From an uncultured Senegalimassilia sp. (GTDB lineage: Bacteria; Actinomycetota; Coriobacteriia; Coriobacteriales; Eggerthellaceae): DNA of 31,989 bases. A model generated the notes under the pieces. The model was not told the DNA's origin. It saw only the letters and a program-made list of their open reading frames with translations, and made no database searches. A program made the position numbers and the translations under genes. The stretch lies in assembly GCA_934661765.1 (NCBI GenBank), contig CAKUJT010000017.1:1-31989 (forward strand). The letters run 5' to 3'. Positions 22,110 to 28,481 of the stretch are shown one piece after another (position 1 is the first letter of the stretch; the number at the start of each line of letters is the position of its first letter).

Positions 22110-22432
22110 TAATCATCACTCCAATCTATTCGCTGCCCGCAGTTCGGGCAATAATCATATTCGTCATAATCCACCTCATAGGCTTCACCGCAGTTTGGAC
22201 ACCTCCAGGTATCATAGATAAGCTCACCTTCTGGATCATATCCGTCACCTTCATAATAGGGGCGTTTGGCAATTTGCTTTTCCAGTGCTTCAATGGCCTG
22301 CTTTTCTGCTTTTTTCAGTGCATGGGCACAAGCCTCTTTCCCGTGGAATCCATTCTTATACTCAATCTCCGCAAGCCTTTTGATCACCGTCCGGTGATCA
22401 ATCAGTCCGATTGCTTCCTTACTGCTGATCAT
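22109..22432 (-). CDS. Zinc-ribbon early phage protein
   Basis: In this 107-residue protein the N-terminal half is helical (KEACAHALKKAEKQAIEALEKQIAKRP) and the C-terminal part is a zinc ribbon, WRCPNCGEAYEVDYDEYDYCPNCGQRIDW, with four Cys. Such proteins are very common in Firmicutes phage early operons and have no defined role; nucleic-acid or protein binding is the usual guess. The start MISSKEAIG is preceded by AAGGTGG at rather long spacing. Confidence 0.8.
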   Translation of the reverse strand: MISSKEAIGLIDHRTVIKRLAEIEYKNGFHGKEACAHALKKAEKQAIEALEKQIAKRPYYEGDGYDPEGELIYDTWRCPNCGEAYEVDYDEYDYCPNCGQRIDWSDD

Positions 22433-22447
22433 GTCATATCACCACCT

Positions 22448-22669
22448 TCACTCCTCAAAAAATCGCGCCAATGCTTCGTCGCTAATCATTATCCACCTCG
22501 ATTCCATGAAAAGGTCTTCGCATCTTAAATAATTCTGTCCTCCAATGCAGTTAATTCTTTTTTTCAAACTCCAAATCGAGTCCGCTTCTACTCGGAAACA
22601 CACACCTGCTCCGATTCCATTTTTAATATCTGGAACTTCAAACGCTTTAATGCACCTGTATATGTTCAT
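22448..22669 (-). CDS. Small early protein, function unknown
   Basis: The 73-residue protein (MNIYRCIKAFEVPDIKNGIGAG...WIMISDEALARFFEE) has a compact SH3-like beta pattern. It resembles small phage proteins that begin with a barrel-like Y-R-C-I-K-x-F motif. No specific family was recognised. It sits four bases inside the end of the HNH gene upstream, in the same operon. Confidence 0.68.
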   Translation of the reverse strand: MNIYRCIKAFEVPDIKNGIGAGVCFRVEADSIWSLKKRINCIGGQNYLRCEDLFMESRWIMISDEALARFFEE

Positions 22670-23247
22670 TTCTTGCCACCTTTCAGTTCATCCCACTTTT
22701 TATAAAATTCCTCGACAGATATTTTGCCAATCCATCGCATTGCTCCCAGTCTCTCCTGCTCTGAAACGTTTTGCGTGTGGTCAATACAATATCCATGCTC
22801 ACATCCAGCCATAAACGCATTTATTAAATGCGTTTCATATTCTTCTATTGTCTTCGGCGGCCGGATCTGGCTTTCATCGTGGCGCAGCAGCGCGATAGCC
22901 TGCCTCTCGAAGTAAAAAACAACTTCTTTTTCATTGGACTCAAAGAATCCATAATCAATCCCGACCCGGAAAATATAGGAATCTCGCTGCAGCTTCTGCG
23001 GAATTTTTTCAATCATCTCCCGGAAAGCTTCCATGGAACTTCCCCTCTTGTAATGGTTGCACCGTCTGCAGGCTGGCATATAGTTCCACATCTCATCTGC
23101 ACCACCAGCTCTAAGCGGTATCATGTGATCCACCTGCATCTCCTTGATTTCCATTTCCCTGCCACAATATGCGCAGCGTCCGCCGTATTTATTAAATACC
23201 TTCAGCCGGTCTGCCTTTGTGATCCGCTTTCTTTTCTGAACATCCAT
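22666..23247 (-). CDS. HNH endonuclease with unassigned C-terminal extension
   Basis: In this 193-residue protein the N-terminal HNH domain (about 10-75) contains CAYCGREM (C25, C28), VDHMIPLRAGG (D40-H41) and CRRCNHYKRG (C60, C63, N64, H65). It closely resembles McrA-type phage HNH nucleases. The remaining 120 residues contain FREMIEKIPQKLQRDSYIFRVGIDYGF, usual after this HNH type, then a segment with AFMAGCEHGYCIDHTQN that I cannot assign. It may cut DNA during replication or act as a homing-type nuclease. The start at MDVQKRK uses GAGG six bases upstream; a GTG at 23262 is possible. Confidence 0.83.
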   Translation of the reverse strand: MDVQKRKRITKADRLKVFNKYGGRCAYCGREMEIKEMQVDHMIPLRAGGADEMWNYMPACRRCNHYKRGSSMEAFREMIEKIPQKLQRDSYIFRVGIDYGFFESNEKEVVFYFERQAIALLRHDESQIRPPKTIEEYETHLINAFMAGCEHGYCIDHTQNVSEQERLGAMRWIGKISVEEFYKKWDELKGGKK

Positions 23248-23437
23248 TGTCTTCCTCTTCACCTCCGATTACTGTCTCGTTGTCTATGAATTCATGATAA
23301 TCAGATGCGCACTTAGGGCATAAATAATAATCTCCCAGTTTCCCATACCCTTTCTCTGAATATTCAATATGTGCCCATTTATCTCTAAAGTTAAAGTCTA
23401 CATTTTGTTTTTTACATCTATCGCACAGTATTCTCAT
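23192..23437 (-). CDS. Zinc-binding early protein
   Basis: The 81-residue protein has two CxxC pairs, ILCDRCKKQN (near residue 5) and YLCPKCASDYHEFI (near residue 38), forming a treble-clef or zinc-ribbon type domain. An acidic tail follows. It overlaps the HNH gene downstream by 56 bp, with the HNH start inside this coding sequence. Similar small zinc proteins are frequent in Firmicutes phages, but the function is unknown. Confidence 0.75.
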   Translation of the reverse strand: MRILCDRCKKQNVDFNFRDKWAHIEYSEKGYGKLGDYYLCPKCASDYHEFIDNETVIGGEEEDNGCSEKKADHKGRPAEGI

Positions 23438-23663
23438 CCGACTCTCCTTTCACGATAATATAATCACCCCAGTTGGTTACATTCTCCTGGGTGGTCCATA
23501 TCACAACCACTCCGCCTTTCCAGATCTCTATTCGGTTTTCCCCAATGCTCCTGACTTCAGCAGACGGCTTTCTCTCAGTTAATGCAATTCCCAGGCCAAT
23601 TCCAACCCATAAGGACGACACTACCAAAACCGCCATCAAAACAGCTCTGATTCCTCTATACAT
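23418..23663 (-). CDS. Single-pass membrane protein, early region
   Basis: The 81-residue protein has a basic N-terminus (MYRGIRAV), a hydrophobic segment LMAVLVVSSLWVGIGLGIAL (about 9-28) and a hydrophilic domain with RIEIWKGGVVVIWTTQENVTNWGDYIIVKGE. It would lie in the cytoplasmic membrane with the C-terminal part outside, or be secreted. Early-operon membrane peptides of this type may alter the cell surface or energy state during infection, but no family was recognised. It overlaps its neighbours slightly at both ends. Confidence 0.7.
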   Translation of the reverse strand: MYRGIRAVLMAVLVVSSLWVGIGLGIALTERKPSAEVRSIGENRIEIWKGGVVVIWTTQENVTNWGDYIIVKGESDENTVR

Positions 23664-23859
23664 CAGCTTCCGCTCCTTTTTCAGCCGGCGTTCCCAAAAT
23701 CAGCTCTCCGATCTGGTAATACTCCTGCTCCCCATCAATCTGCACCAGTACCCATTTATCTTCCATAGCCGTCTTGATGCCTTGCACAACGCCGAACTTC
23801 CCATAGTTCCGGTCTCCCGTTTTTATAATTTTTACTGAATCTCCTTTATAAAACATCAT
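23656..23859 (-). CDS. KOW-like small protein
   Basis: The 67-residue beta-rich protein (MMFYKGDSVKIIKTGDRNYGKFGVVQGI...WVLVQIDGEQEYYQIGELI) has a KOW/SH3-type pattern: G-D-x-V-K-I-x-K-x-G-D-x-x-Y-G-K-x-G-V-V. KOW motifs bind RNA or transcription factors in other proteins, but here the role is unknown. The start overlaps the stop of the upstream gene by four bases, indicating coupling. Confidence 0.72.
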   Translation of the reverse strand: MMFYKGDSVKIIKTGDRNYGKFGVVQGIKTAMEDKWVLVQIDGEQEYYQIGELILGTPAEKGAEADV

Positions 23860-24260
23860 CTTCCACCTTCCTTCAATTTTCGTAATTTTGCCCGAAGCCG
23901 AACGATTTCATATACAATATCGTCTCCTCGCTTCGGATAATTCGCCCGATAGCATTCTCTCGCATACTGTTCTTTCCTACGTATCCGCTCCTCCAGCATC
24001 TCTGCAGCTGTCTTAGTTTGCCTTCGGATAACCTGTCTATGTGAGGTGTTCAGGTTCTCCCGTAACGCCTTCAGCTCATTCCTTTTTCGATTTTCTTCTA
24101 TTCTTTTCTGCAAAGCCTGATATTCCGGATCGTCTAAAATACAACTTTCATGCTTGCACTCCAGATCGGTCTCCCTGCCAAAACACAGGCAGTCTCTATC
24201 AGGACAATATAAAAAGGAACCGTACTGTCTGGATCTTGCTTTTCTGATTTCTTCGTCCAT
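23856..24260 (-). CDS. Early Arg/Lys-rich protein with Cys cluster
   Basis: This protein of about 134 residues has an N-terminal Cys cluster (YCPDRDCLCFGRETDLECKHESCILDDPEY), which may bind zinc. A long basic helical region with coiled-coil character follows (KRIEENRKRNELKALRENL, then RRKEQYARECYRANYPKRGDDI). No family was recognised. MDEEIRKARS was chosen as start because AAAGGGGAA lies upstream; the longer frame beginning at 24302 has no ribosome binding site. Confidence 0.68.
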   Translation of the reverse strand: MDEEIRKARSRQYGSFLYCPDRDCLCFGRETDLECKHESCILDDPEYQALQKRIEENRKRNELKALRENLNTSHRQVIRRQTKTAAEMLEERIRRKEQYARECYRANYPKRGDDIVYEIVRLRAKLRKLKEGGR

Positions 24261-24309
24261 TATGCGATTCCCCTTTCTTTTGCGAATTTCGGCTTGTATC
24301 ATTGCCCTG

Positions 24310-24708
24310 CTATAAATAATTTCTGCCTATCAATGCCATCCAGCATTCCCTTGCCATTTCCGGTCGAATCCCGGACTCGATCAACTTCTGCTCATATTGC
24401 ATCTGGAAAAACATTTTCCATTTCAGATTTTCTGTTTTGGCCCATTCATCACAATTTGCATGAAGCCGCGCATGCAGCTCCGAGCAAAGATCAACTTGAA
24501 ATCCCATCTCAATGCTTTTCTGCCTGTCTGGCCCGCCCCAAATTTCATGCCGTTCTGCTCCCGGTCTTCCGGTATACCAGCAGATCCGCTCATGCTTGTC
24601 CTTGTACCCGTTATGAAGTAACTTTTTCTTCTTACTTTTCGGCTTGGGAAAAGCACAGTTTTCATAATAGCTGTCCAGCACCTTACTGGACTTCTCCTCC
24701 TTGCTCAT
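24310..24708 (-). CDS. HNH-like phage protein
   Basis: The 132-residue protein has a basic N-terminal region (KPKSKKKKLLHNGYKDKHERICWYTG). RHEIWGGPDRQKSIEMGFQVDLCSELHARLHAN follows; its His/Cys spacing resembles a degenerate HNH or treble-clef nuclease domain seen in Clostridia phages. The C-terminal helix is ESGIRPEMARECWMALIGRNYL. Nuclease activity is uncertain because a full HNH set is not obvious; H54, H78 and H82 are the best candidates. It overlaps the gene upstream by 26 bp. Confidence 0.7.
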   Translation of the reverse strand: MSKEEKSSKVLDSYYENCAFPKPKSKKKKLLHNGYKDKHERICWYTGRPGAERHEIWGGPDRQKSIEMGFQVDLCSELHARLHANCDEWAKTENLKWKMFFQMQYEQKLIESGIRPEMARECWMALIGRNYL

Positions 24709-25063
24709 ACTTATAACTCCTTGTCGCTTTTATTTTCTCTCCGCCGCGGATGACGATCTGCGTTCCGTATGTTTTCATGGTTATCTGCCGGATCTTGCCG
24801 TCCACAACAGCCTCTCCGATCTGATTCAGTATATCTCGCAGTTCCTCGGGAAGCGGAATGAAGTTCAATTCTTCACAGTCCGGCCCAGTCAGCTGATCCA
24901 GCTGAGTACGAAGCTCCTGCTTCTTTCTTTCAATCTCTTCCGCCTGCTTGGCTCCACCGCAGAAACATTCCTTTGCAACAATGTGGTTCGCCTCTTCCTG
25001 ACTCTCGGCCATGATACCCATCTCTTTTCCGCAATACTCACATCGTCCCATGTAATTGTCCAT
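24683..25063 (-). CDS. Zinc-ribbon/coiled-coil early protein
   Basis: This protein of about 126 residues starts MDNYMGRCEYCGKEMG, a CxxC zinc knuckle, with a second partner pair KECFCGG. A helical stretch (AEEIERKKQELRTQLDQL) and a beta-rich C-terminus containing DGKIRQITMKTYGTQIVIRGGEKIKATRSYKYEQGG follow. This arrangement is common in phage hypothetical proteins. GAAGGAGGCTGGTTAC upstream selects this start over the one at 25177, which would overlap the previous gene by 140 bp. Confidence 0.73.
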   Translation of the reverse strand: MDNYMGRCEYCGKEMGIMAESQEEANHIVAKECFCGGAKQAEEIERKKQELRTQLDQLTGPDCEELNFIPLPEELRDILNQIGEAVVDGKIRQITMKTYGTQIVIRGGEKIKATRSYKYEQGGEVQ

Positions 25064-25328
25064 GTAACCAGCCTCCTTCCTGTAATTCTTCTTCCCGGAT
25101 TTTACCGATAGCTCCGGATCCGTAAATTTCCCGCATGATTTCCAGTGCATTACACCCGTTGCTGTTGCAGGCCACATTGATCATCGCCTTTGCTCCGCCA
25201 ACATAGCGGATGGTGACAACTTCTTTTTCATCCTGCTTCCAGTATGTGATGTCCTCCACACAGGAGCGCTCATCGGCCATGATCACCAGCTTCAGCCGGG
25301 TAATAAATTCTTCTTTTGTGATTTTCAT
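25038..25328 (-). CDS. Early protein, function unknown
   Basis: The 96-residue protein (MKITKEEFITRLKLVIMADERSCVEDITYWKQDEKEVVTIRYVGGAKAMINVACNSNGCNALEIMREIY...) has an alpha-beta pattern. The VVTIRYVGGAKAMINVACNSNGCNALEIMREIY segment resembles small phage proteins with this exact strand-helix ending. No named domain was recognised. The start overlaps the stop of the upstream membrane peptide (TCATGA). Confidence 0.7.
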   Translation of the reverse strand: MKITKEEFITRLKLVIMADERSCVEDITYWKQDEKEVVTIRYVGGAKAMINVACNSNGCNALEIMREIYGSGAIGKIREEELQEGGWLHGQLHGTM

Positions 25329-25489
25329 GATTTACGCTTTCCTCCTTCCTTTAACGGTACTATAGCCGCTGCAATCACCGGCAGCGCCCATTCTGGCCCG
25401 ACCCCGAACTCGCCCCGCTGCAAATAAGCAGTAGTAATGATCAGAATCCCGAAAATGATTATGGTAATTACCGCTGTTTTAGGTTTCAT
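25325..25489 (-). CDS. Short two-segment membrane peptide
   Basis: This 54-residue peptide begins MKPKTAVITIIIFGILIITTAYL, a clear membrane helix. A short loop follows, then a second hydrophobic stretch WALPVIAAAIVPL, and it ends in a basic tail. GGAGG lies nine bases before the ATG at 25489; an ATG two codons earlier (25495) is also possible. The stop overlaps the next start. Such small membrane peptides are common in early phage operons; the role is unknown. Confidence 0.65.
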   Translation of the reverse strand: MKPKTAVITIIIFGILIITTAYLQRGEFGVGPEWALPVIAAAIVPLKEGGKRKS

Positions 25490-25668
25490 CCGCATTTTCC
25501 TCCTTCCTCTTCTAAGCTCTGAATCCTAAGCCTTTTCAGGCTTTCCATATACAGATCAATAAACGGTTTATAATATTTTTCTTCTGATACAGCAGATTTG
25601 CAGCCTTCCTCAGATTTAACCAGATGGCCGTCATCTCTGCTGAGTGTAATGACTTTTTTCTGGATCAT
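25486..25668 (-). CDS. Small early protein
   Basis: The 60-residue protein (MIQKKVITLSRDDGHLVKSEEGCKSAVSEEKYYKPFIDLYMESLKRLRIQSLEEEGGKCG) is a short strand followed by helices. AAAGGAG eight bases upstream selects this ATG over an earlier one at 25701. It is the last minus-strand gene before the oppositely oriented DUF4393 gene. The function is unknown. Confidence 0.65.
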   Translation of the reverse strand: MIQKKVITLSRDDGHLVKSEEGCKSAVSEEKYYKPFIDLYMESLKRLRIQSLEEEGGKCG

Positions 25669-25728
25669 CGAAAATTCTCCTTTCCTTGATTTCATCCTCA
25701 CTTCCGTGATAAACTTCAGGAAGAAAGG

Positions 25729-26565
25729 ATGGTGAGAACTATGGATAAAATTCCTATTAAAATTGAATTTCCTGATCTTGTTACTAAAACGCTTTCCCCA
25801 CTAGCTGACAAAATCGGTGCCACCTTGGCTGACTTATGGGACATCTCATTTGGTTGGATAGAAAACTCCAGAGAAAAGATTCAATATAAACGAGCTTTGT
25901 CACTTGAGCAGTTTAAAGAATCTCTTGAACATGGCGTTTCTCAAATCCCACCAGAAAATTTATGTGAGCCTAAAATCTCGATTATCGGACCTGCAATGGA
26001 AGCTTCAAAATACTACTTTGAAGAAAAAGAACTTCGTGAGATGTTTTCCAAACTCATTGTCTGTTCTTTAGATTCCTCAAAAAGTAATATGGTCCATCCA
26101 TCTTTTACCGAAATCATTAAGCAACTTTCCTCCACAGATGCAATCCTGCTAAAAAAGATTTCGGAATACAATGATTTTATTCCTGCAATAGGATGCTCCA
26201 TCGTTATGAAGATAAAAGGTCTGAAAGTCATGGGCCAATCACCACAAGAGAAAACATCTCCATATACAGTTACCTTTCCACTTGATTCCCAGGTTTCTGA
26301 ACAGGACCAGATGGTTTCCCTTGATAATTTAAAAAGGCTTGGGCTTATTCAATTCAAAGATTTACAACTTTCGGAGTCCTCTAAATATAAATTTGCAAAG
26401 TCTACATCTTTATATAAAGATTCACAAAAAGAATTTGATACCCTTGCCAAAAATGGAGCCGACCCAGACTATATCCACATTCATAGAAAATGTTTTGGGC
26501 TTACGGCAACAGGAATACGATTCTGTAATACATGCATCGCAGATGCCAATACTATGGAAATCTAA
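25729..26565 (+). CDS. Abi-alpha/DUF4393-family protein, likely exclusion factor
   Basis: The 278-residue protein matches the DUF4393 (Abi-alpha, recalled as PF14337) pattern. The N-terminus has LVTKTLSPLADKIGATLADLWDISFGWIE, then ISIIGPAMEASKYYFEEKELREMFSKLIVCSLDSS and HPSFTEIIKQLSSTDAILLKKI. The C-terminal part, ending LTATGIRFCNTC, is as expected. Family members are linked by annotation to abortive infection, but the mechanism is unknown. The gene is more AT-rich than its neighbours and is transcribed opposite to the early operon it interrupts, so it is probably a moron gene expressed in the lysogen. A second ATG at 25741 (MDKIPIK) is an alternative start. Confidence 0.82.
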   Translation: MVRTMDKIPIKIEFPDLVTKTLSPLADKIGATLADLWDISFGWIENSREKIQYKRALSLEQFKESLEHGVSQIPPENLCEPKISIIGPAMEASKYYFEEKELREMFSKLIVCSLDSSKSNMVHPSFTEIIKQLSSTDAILLKKISEYNDFIPAIGCSIVMKIKGLKVMGQSPQEKTSPYTVTFPLDSQVSEQDQMVSLDNLKRLGLIQFKDLQLSESSKYKFAKSTSLYKDSQKEFDTLAKNGADPDYIHIHRKCFGLTATGIRFCNTCIADANTMEI

Positions 26566-26710
26566 TCATCTTTTTACAAATTGAAAGGAGCTCCTTACGG
26601 TGCTTCTTTTCTATTTTTTCTAACTCACCTAGAAATTTTATACATATTACTTTTGTCACTATGTACGCAGTAATCGCACCGCTTGCACTCGACAAAATAA
26701 TCCACCTCAT
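26552..26710 (-). CDS. Short membrane peptide downstream of cro
   Basis: An open frame of 52 codons starts MRWIILSSASGAITAYIVTK, with one membrane helix, followed by a charged tail (FLGELEKIEKKHRKELLS). It has an excellent ribosome binding site, AAAGGAGG, six bases before the ATG. It is the first frame after the Cro-like gene and would be transcribed from the early promoter. Its 3' end overlaps the DUF4393 terminator and coding end on the other strand. Confidence 0.55.
   Translation of the reverse strand: MRWIILSSASGAITAYIVTKVICIKFLGELEKIEKKHRKELLSICKKMIRFP
26583..26618 (+). terminator. Terminator of the DUF4393 gene
   Basis: GAAAGGAGC (26583-26591) pairs with GCTTCTTTTC (26602-26611) with one bulge, followed by TATTTTTT. 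It lies 18 bases after the DUF4393 stop and would insulate the plus-strand transcript from the opposing early operon. Confidence 0.7.
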
Positions 26711-26742
26711 CACCTACCTCCTTTCCGCTTCATATCAATGCC

Positions 26743-26759
26743 GTAACTTATTACGTTAC
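26743..26759. promoter_or_regulatory. Putative repressor operator at the 3' end of cro
   Basis: GTAACTTATTACGTTAC is a 17-bp near-palindrome with the same GTAAC half sites and spacing as the main operator at 26973-26989. It overlaps the last codons of the Cro-like gene. Confidence 0.55.
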
Positions 26760-26957
26760 TTTCTTTGCAAAAAAAATTCTCGCAGGATCCTTAATGTCGA
26801 GAGTCTCTATCATACACTCAATCTCATCACTCCCGAAAACACCTTTACTCATTTTTTCATAAAAAGTTTTCGGTGCGATCCCAAGTTTTTCAGCCATCTT
26901 TGCCTGTGACAACCCTTTTTCAGCAATTTTACCTTTTAAAGCATTCACATCTATCAT
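26751..26957 (-). CDS. Cro-like HTH regulator
   Basis: The 68-residue protein is a single HTH domain: AEKGLSQAKMAEKLGIAPKTFYEKMSKGVFGSDEIECMIETL (residues 12-53). It is the first gene leftward from the divergent switch, in the place of cro in temperate phages. It would repress the lysogeny promoter and favour lytic growth. GAAAGGAGAGGGAGC precedes the ATG. The operator-like palindrome at its 3' end suggests repressor binding inside the early operon too. Confidence 0.88.
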   Translation of the reverse strand: MIDVNALKGKIAEKGLSQAKMAEKLGIAPKTFYEKMSKGVFGSDEIECMIETLDIKDPARIFFAKKVT

Positions 26958-26972
26958 GCTCCCTCTCCTTTC

Positions 26973-26989
26973 GTAACTTTATAAGTTAC
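26973..26989. promoter_or_regulatory. Operator palindrome at the early promoter start
   Basis: GTAACTTTATAAGTTAC is a perfect 17-bp inverted repeat (7-bp arms, 3-bp centre) that overlaps the predicted start of the leftward transcript. Related half sites GTAACC (27011-27016) and GGTTAC (27065-27070) lie between the two divergent promoters. Together they form a multi-operator switch for the CI-like and Cro-like proteins. Confidence 0.8.
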
Positions 26990-26993
26990 TCGT

Positions 26994-27022
26994 ATTGTAT
27001 ATCAGCTATCGTAACCTGTCAA
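26994..27022 (-). promoter_or_regulatory. Early lytic promoter (leftward)
   Basis: On the minus strand TTGACA (27022-27017), a 17-bp spacer and TACAAT (26999-26994). A GGTTAC half site lies inside the spacer, and the main operator covers the start point, so repressor binding should block it. Confidence 0.8.
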
Positions 27023-27034
27023 GTCATTTTTGTG

Positions 27035-27062
27035 TTGCATTATAACATTTTTGTGATATAAT
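27035..27062 (+). promoter_or_regulatory. Lysogeny promoter (rightward)
   Basis: TTGCAT (27035-27040), a 16-bp spacer and a perfect TATAAT (27057-27062) drive the repressor gene. The start point near 27069 overlaps a GGTTAC operator half site, allowing autoregulation or Cro repression. Confidence 0.75.
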
Positions 27063-27085
27063 CAGGTTACTAGGAGGGAATAAGC

Positions 27086-27730
27086 ATGACTATAGGAGAA
27101 CGGATTAAGTTACATCGAGAAAAGGCAAACCTAACCCAAGATGAACTTGCAAAGCAATTAAACACCACAAAACAAACTATATATAAATATGAAAACAATG
27201 TCGTAACAAATATACCTTCGGATAAAATTGAGAAAATGGCTGAATTGTTTGGGGTGAACCCAGGCTATTTAATGGGATGGTCAGACATACCAAATAGTCC
27301 TGAAAATGAAGCAAAGCAGTTCGACAACATTTTCCCTGTTTCAATAAAGAAGTTCCCTCTTCTCGGAGAAATTGCTTGTGGCGAGCCAATTTTCGTCAAT
27401 GAGGATCGCGAAAGCTACGTTTTGTCTGGGACGGATATCAACGCTGACTTTTGTCTAAAAGCAAAGGGTGACAGCATGATAGGCGCCCGAATCTTCGACG
27501 GGGATGTTGTATTTATAAAAAAAACTGAAATTGTGGAAAATGGGGAAATCGCTGCGATCGTCATCGATGATGAAGTCCTACTGAAAAGGTTCTACTACTT
27601 TCCAGATGAAAGTCTTTTGACGCTGCAGTCCGAAAATCCCAAGTACCCACCTAAAAACTACACCAATGAACAGCTAGATCATATAAGAGTACTCGGAAAA
27701 GCCGTTGCATTTCAAAGCGATATTATATAA
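27086..27730 (+). CDS. CI-like repressor with S24 peptidase domain
   Basis: In this 214-residue protein the N-terminal HTH_3 domain (about 3-60) contains LTQDELAKQLNTTKQTIYKYE. The C-terminal LexA/CI-type S24 domain (about 90-210) has catalytic Ser in AKGDSMIGARIFDGD (S130) and Lys in DDEVLLKRFYY (K167). The self-cleavage site appears as EIACGEP, Cys-Gly (residues 98-99) in place of the usual Ala-Gly. It keeps the lytic promoter off in the lysogen and is probably destroyed on RecA activation in the SOS response. The ImmA-like gene downstream suggests a second, protease-dependent control. TAGGAGGGA precedes the ATG. Confidence 0.92.
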   Translation: MTIGERIKLHREKANLTQDELAKQLNTTKQTIYKYENNVVTNIPSDKIEKMAELFGVNPGYLMGWSDIPNSPENEAKQFDNIFPVSIKKFPLLGEIACGEPIFVNEDRESYVLSGTDINADFCLKAKGDSMIGARIFDGDVVFIKKTEIVENGEIAAIVIDDEVLLKRFYYFPDESLLTLQSENPKYPPKNYTNEQLDHIRVLGKAVAFQSDII

Positions 27731-27758
27731 CAGCACTATAGAAAGCGAGATGTAAATT

Positions 27759-28067
27759 ATGGTAAAATTTGCAACGGTATTTAAATCCCTGCGTACACAA
27801 CATAAATTAACGCAGCAGGAACTGGCAACAAAACTAGGTGTTTCCCGAAGTGCAATAGGAATGTATGAAAACGGTGAACGTGAACCAGATTTTGAAACTT
27901 TAGAAGCTATTGCGGATTTTTTTAATGTAGATATGGATTATCTAATTGGACGTAGTTCCTGTGTTACGACTATTGCAGCCCATCACGATAGCGAAAACTG
28001 GACTGCAGAAGAACTTGATGAAATTGAAGCTTTCAAAAAATTTGTACTGTCCAAAAGAGGCAAATAA
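27759..28067 (+). CDS. Second XRE-family HTH regulator
   Basis: The 102-residue protein is an HTH_3 protein (FKSLRTQHKLTQQELATKLGVSRSAIGMYENGEREPDFETLEAIADFFNVDMDYLIGRS) with a short helical tail. It resembles ImmR-type repressors, and the next gene is ImmA-like. The region therefore carries both an S24 repressor and an ImmR/ImmA-type pair. It may fine-tune lysogeny or control the downstream HIRAN and AbiF-like genes. GAAAGCGAGATG precedes the ATG. Confidence 0.87.
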   Translation: MVKFATVFKSLRTQHKLTQQELATKLGVSRSAIGMYENGEREPDFETLEAIADFFNVDMDYLIGRSSCVTTIAAHHDSENWTAEELDEIEAFKKFVLSKRGK

Positions 28068-28082
28068 AACCGAGGTGATATC

Positions 28083-28466
28083 ATGACAAAGCATGAGAAA
28101 CTCATGGCCGAGTATGATGATTTATACATAGAAGAACGGAAGATGATAAACGAAGGGCTATATGCAGATGGTTGCATATGGATCAATGAGAAAATGCCAT
28201 CCAATAAGAAACTGGCAATCTTAGCCGAAGAAATCGGACACCACGAGACCAGTTCCGGTAACATCCTTGATCAGGACGTTATCAACAACCGGAAACAGGA
28301 ACTTACCGCCCGCAAATGGGCTTATGAAAAAATCGCTCCATTAGACAAGATCGTCACCGCGATCGACTCCAGCTGCGATGAGGTCTGGAGCCTGGCAGAG
28401 CAATTCGACGTAGATGAAGATTTTATGCGAGAAGCATTAAAACATTATAGGATTTTAGATATATAA
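28083..28466 (+). CDS. ImmA/IrrE-like metallopeptidase family protein
   Basis: The 127-residue protein has the ImmA-family helix KKLAILAEEIGHHETSSGNI. The expected HExxH motif is changed at its first position to E49-E50-I-G-H53, with H54 and E55 next. This variant (AEExGHH) is familiar in Clostridia prophage ImmA proteins, by recollection, so it may be a distinct subgroup rather than a dead enzyme. ImmA proteins cleave their partner repressor after DNA damage. Its position directly after the second HTH gene, with 15 bp between them, fits an ImmR/ImmA pair. The C-terminus has a short HTH-like segment (LAEQFDVDEDFMREALKHY). Confidence 0.85.
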   Translation: MTKHEKLMAEYDDLYIEERKMINEGLYADGCIWINEKMPSNKKLAILAEEIGHHETSSGNILDQDVINNRKQELTARKWAYEKIAPLDKIVTAIDSSCDEVWSLAEQFDVDEDFMREALKHYRILDI

Positions 28467-28481
28467 CGAAGGGTCACACAT

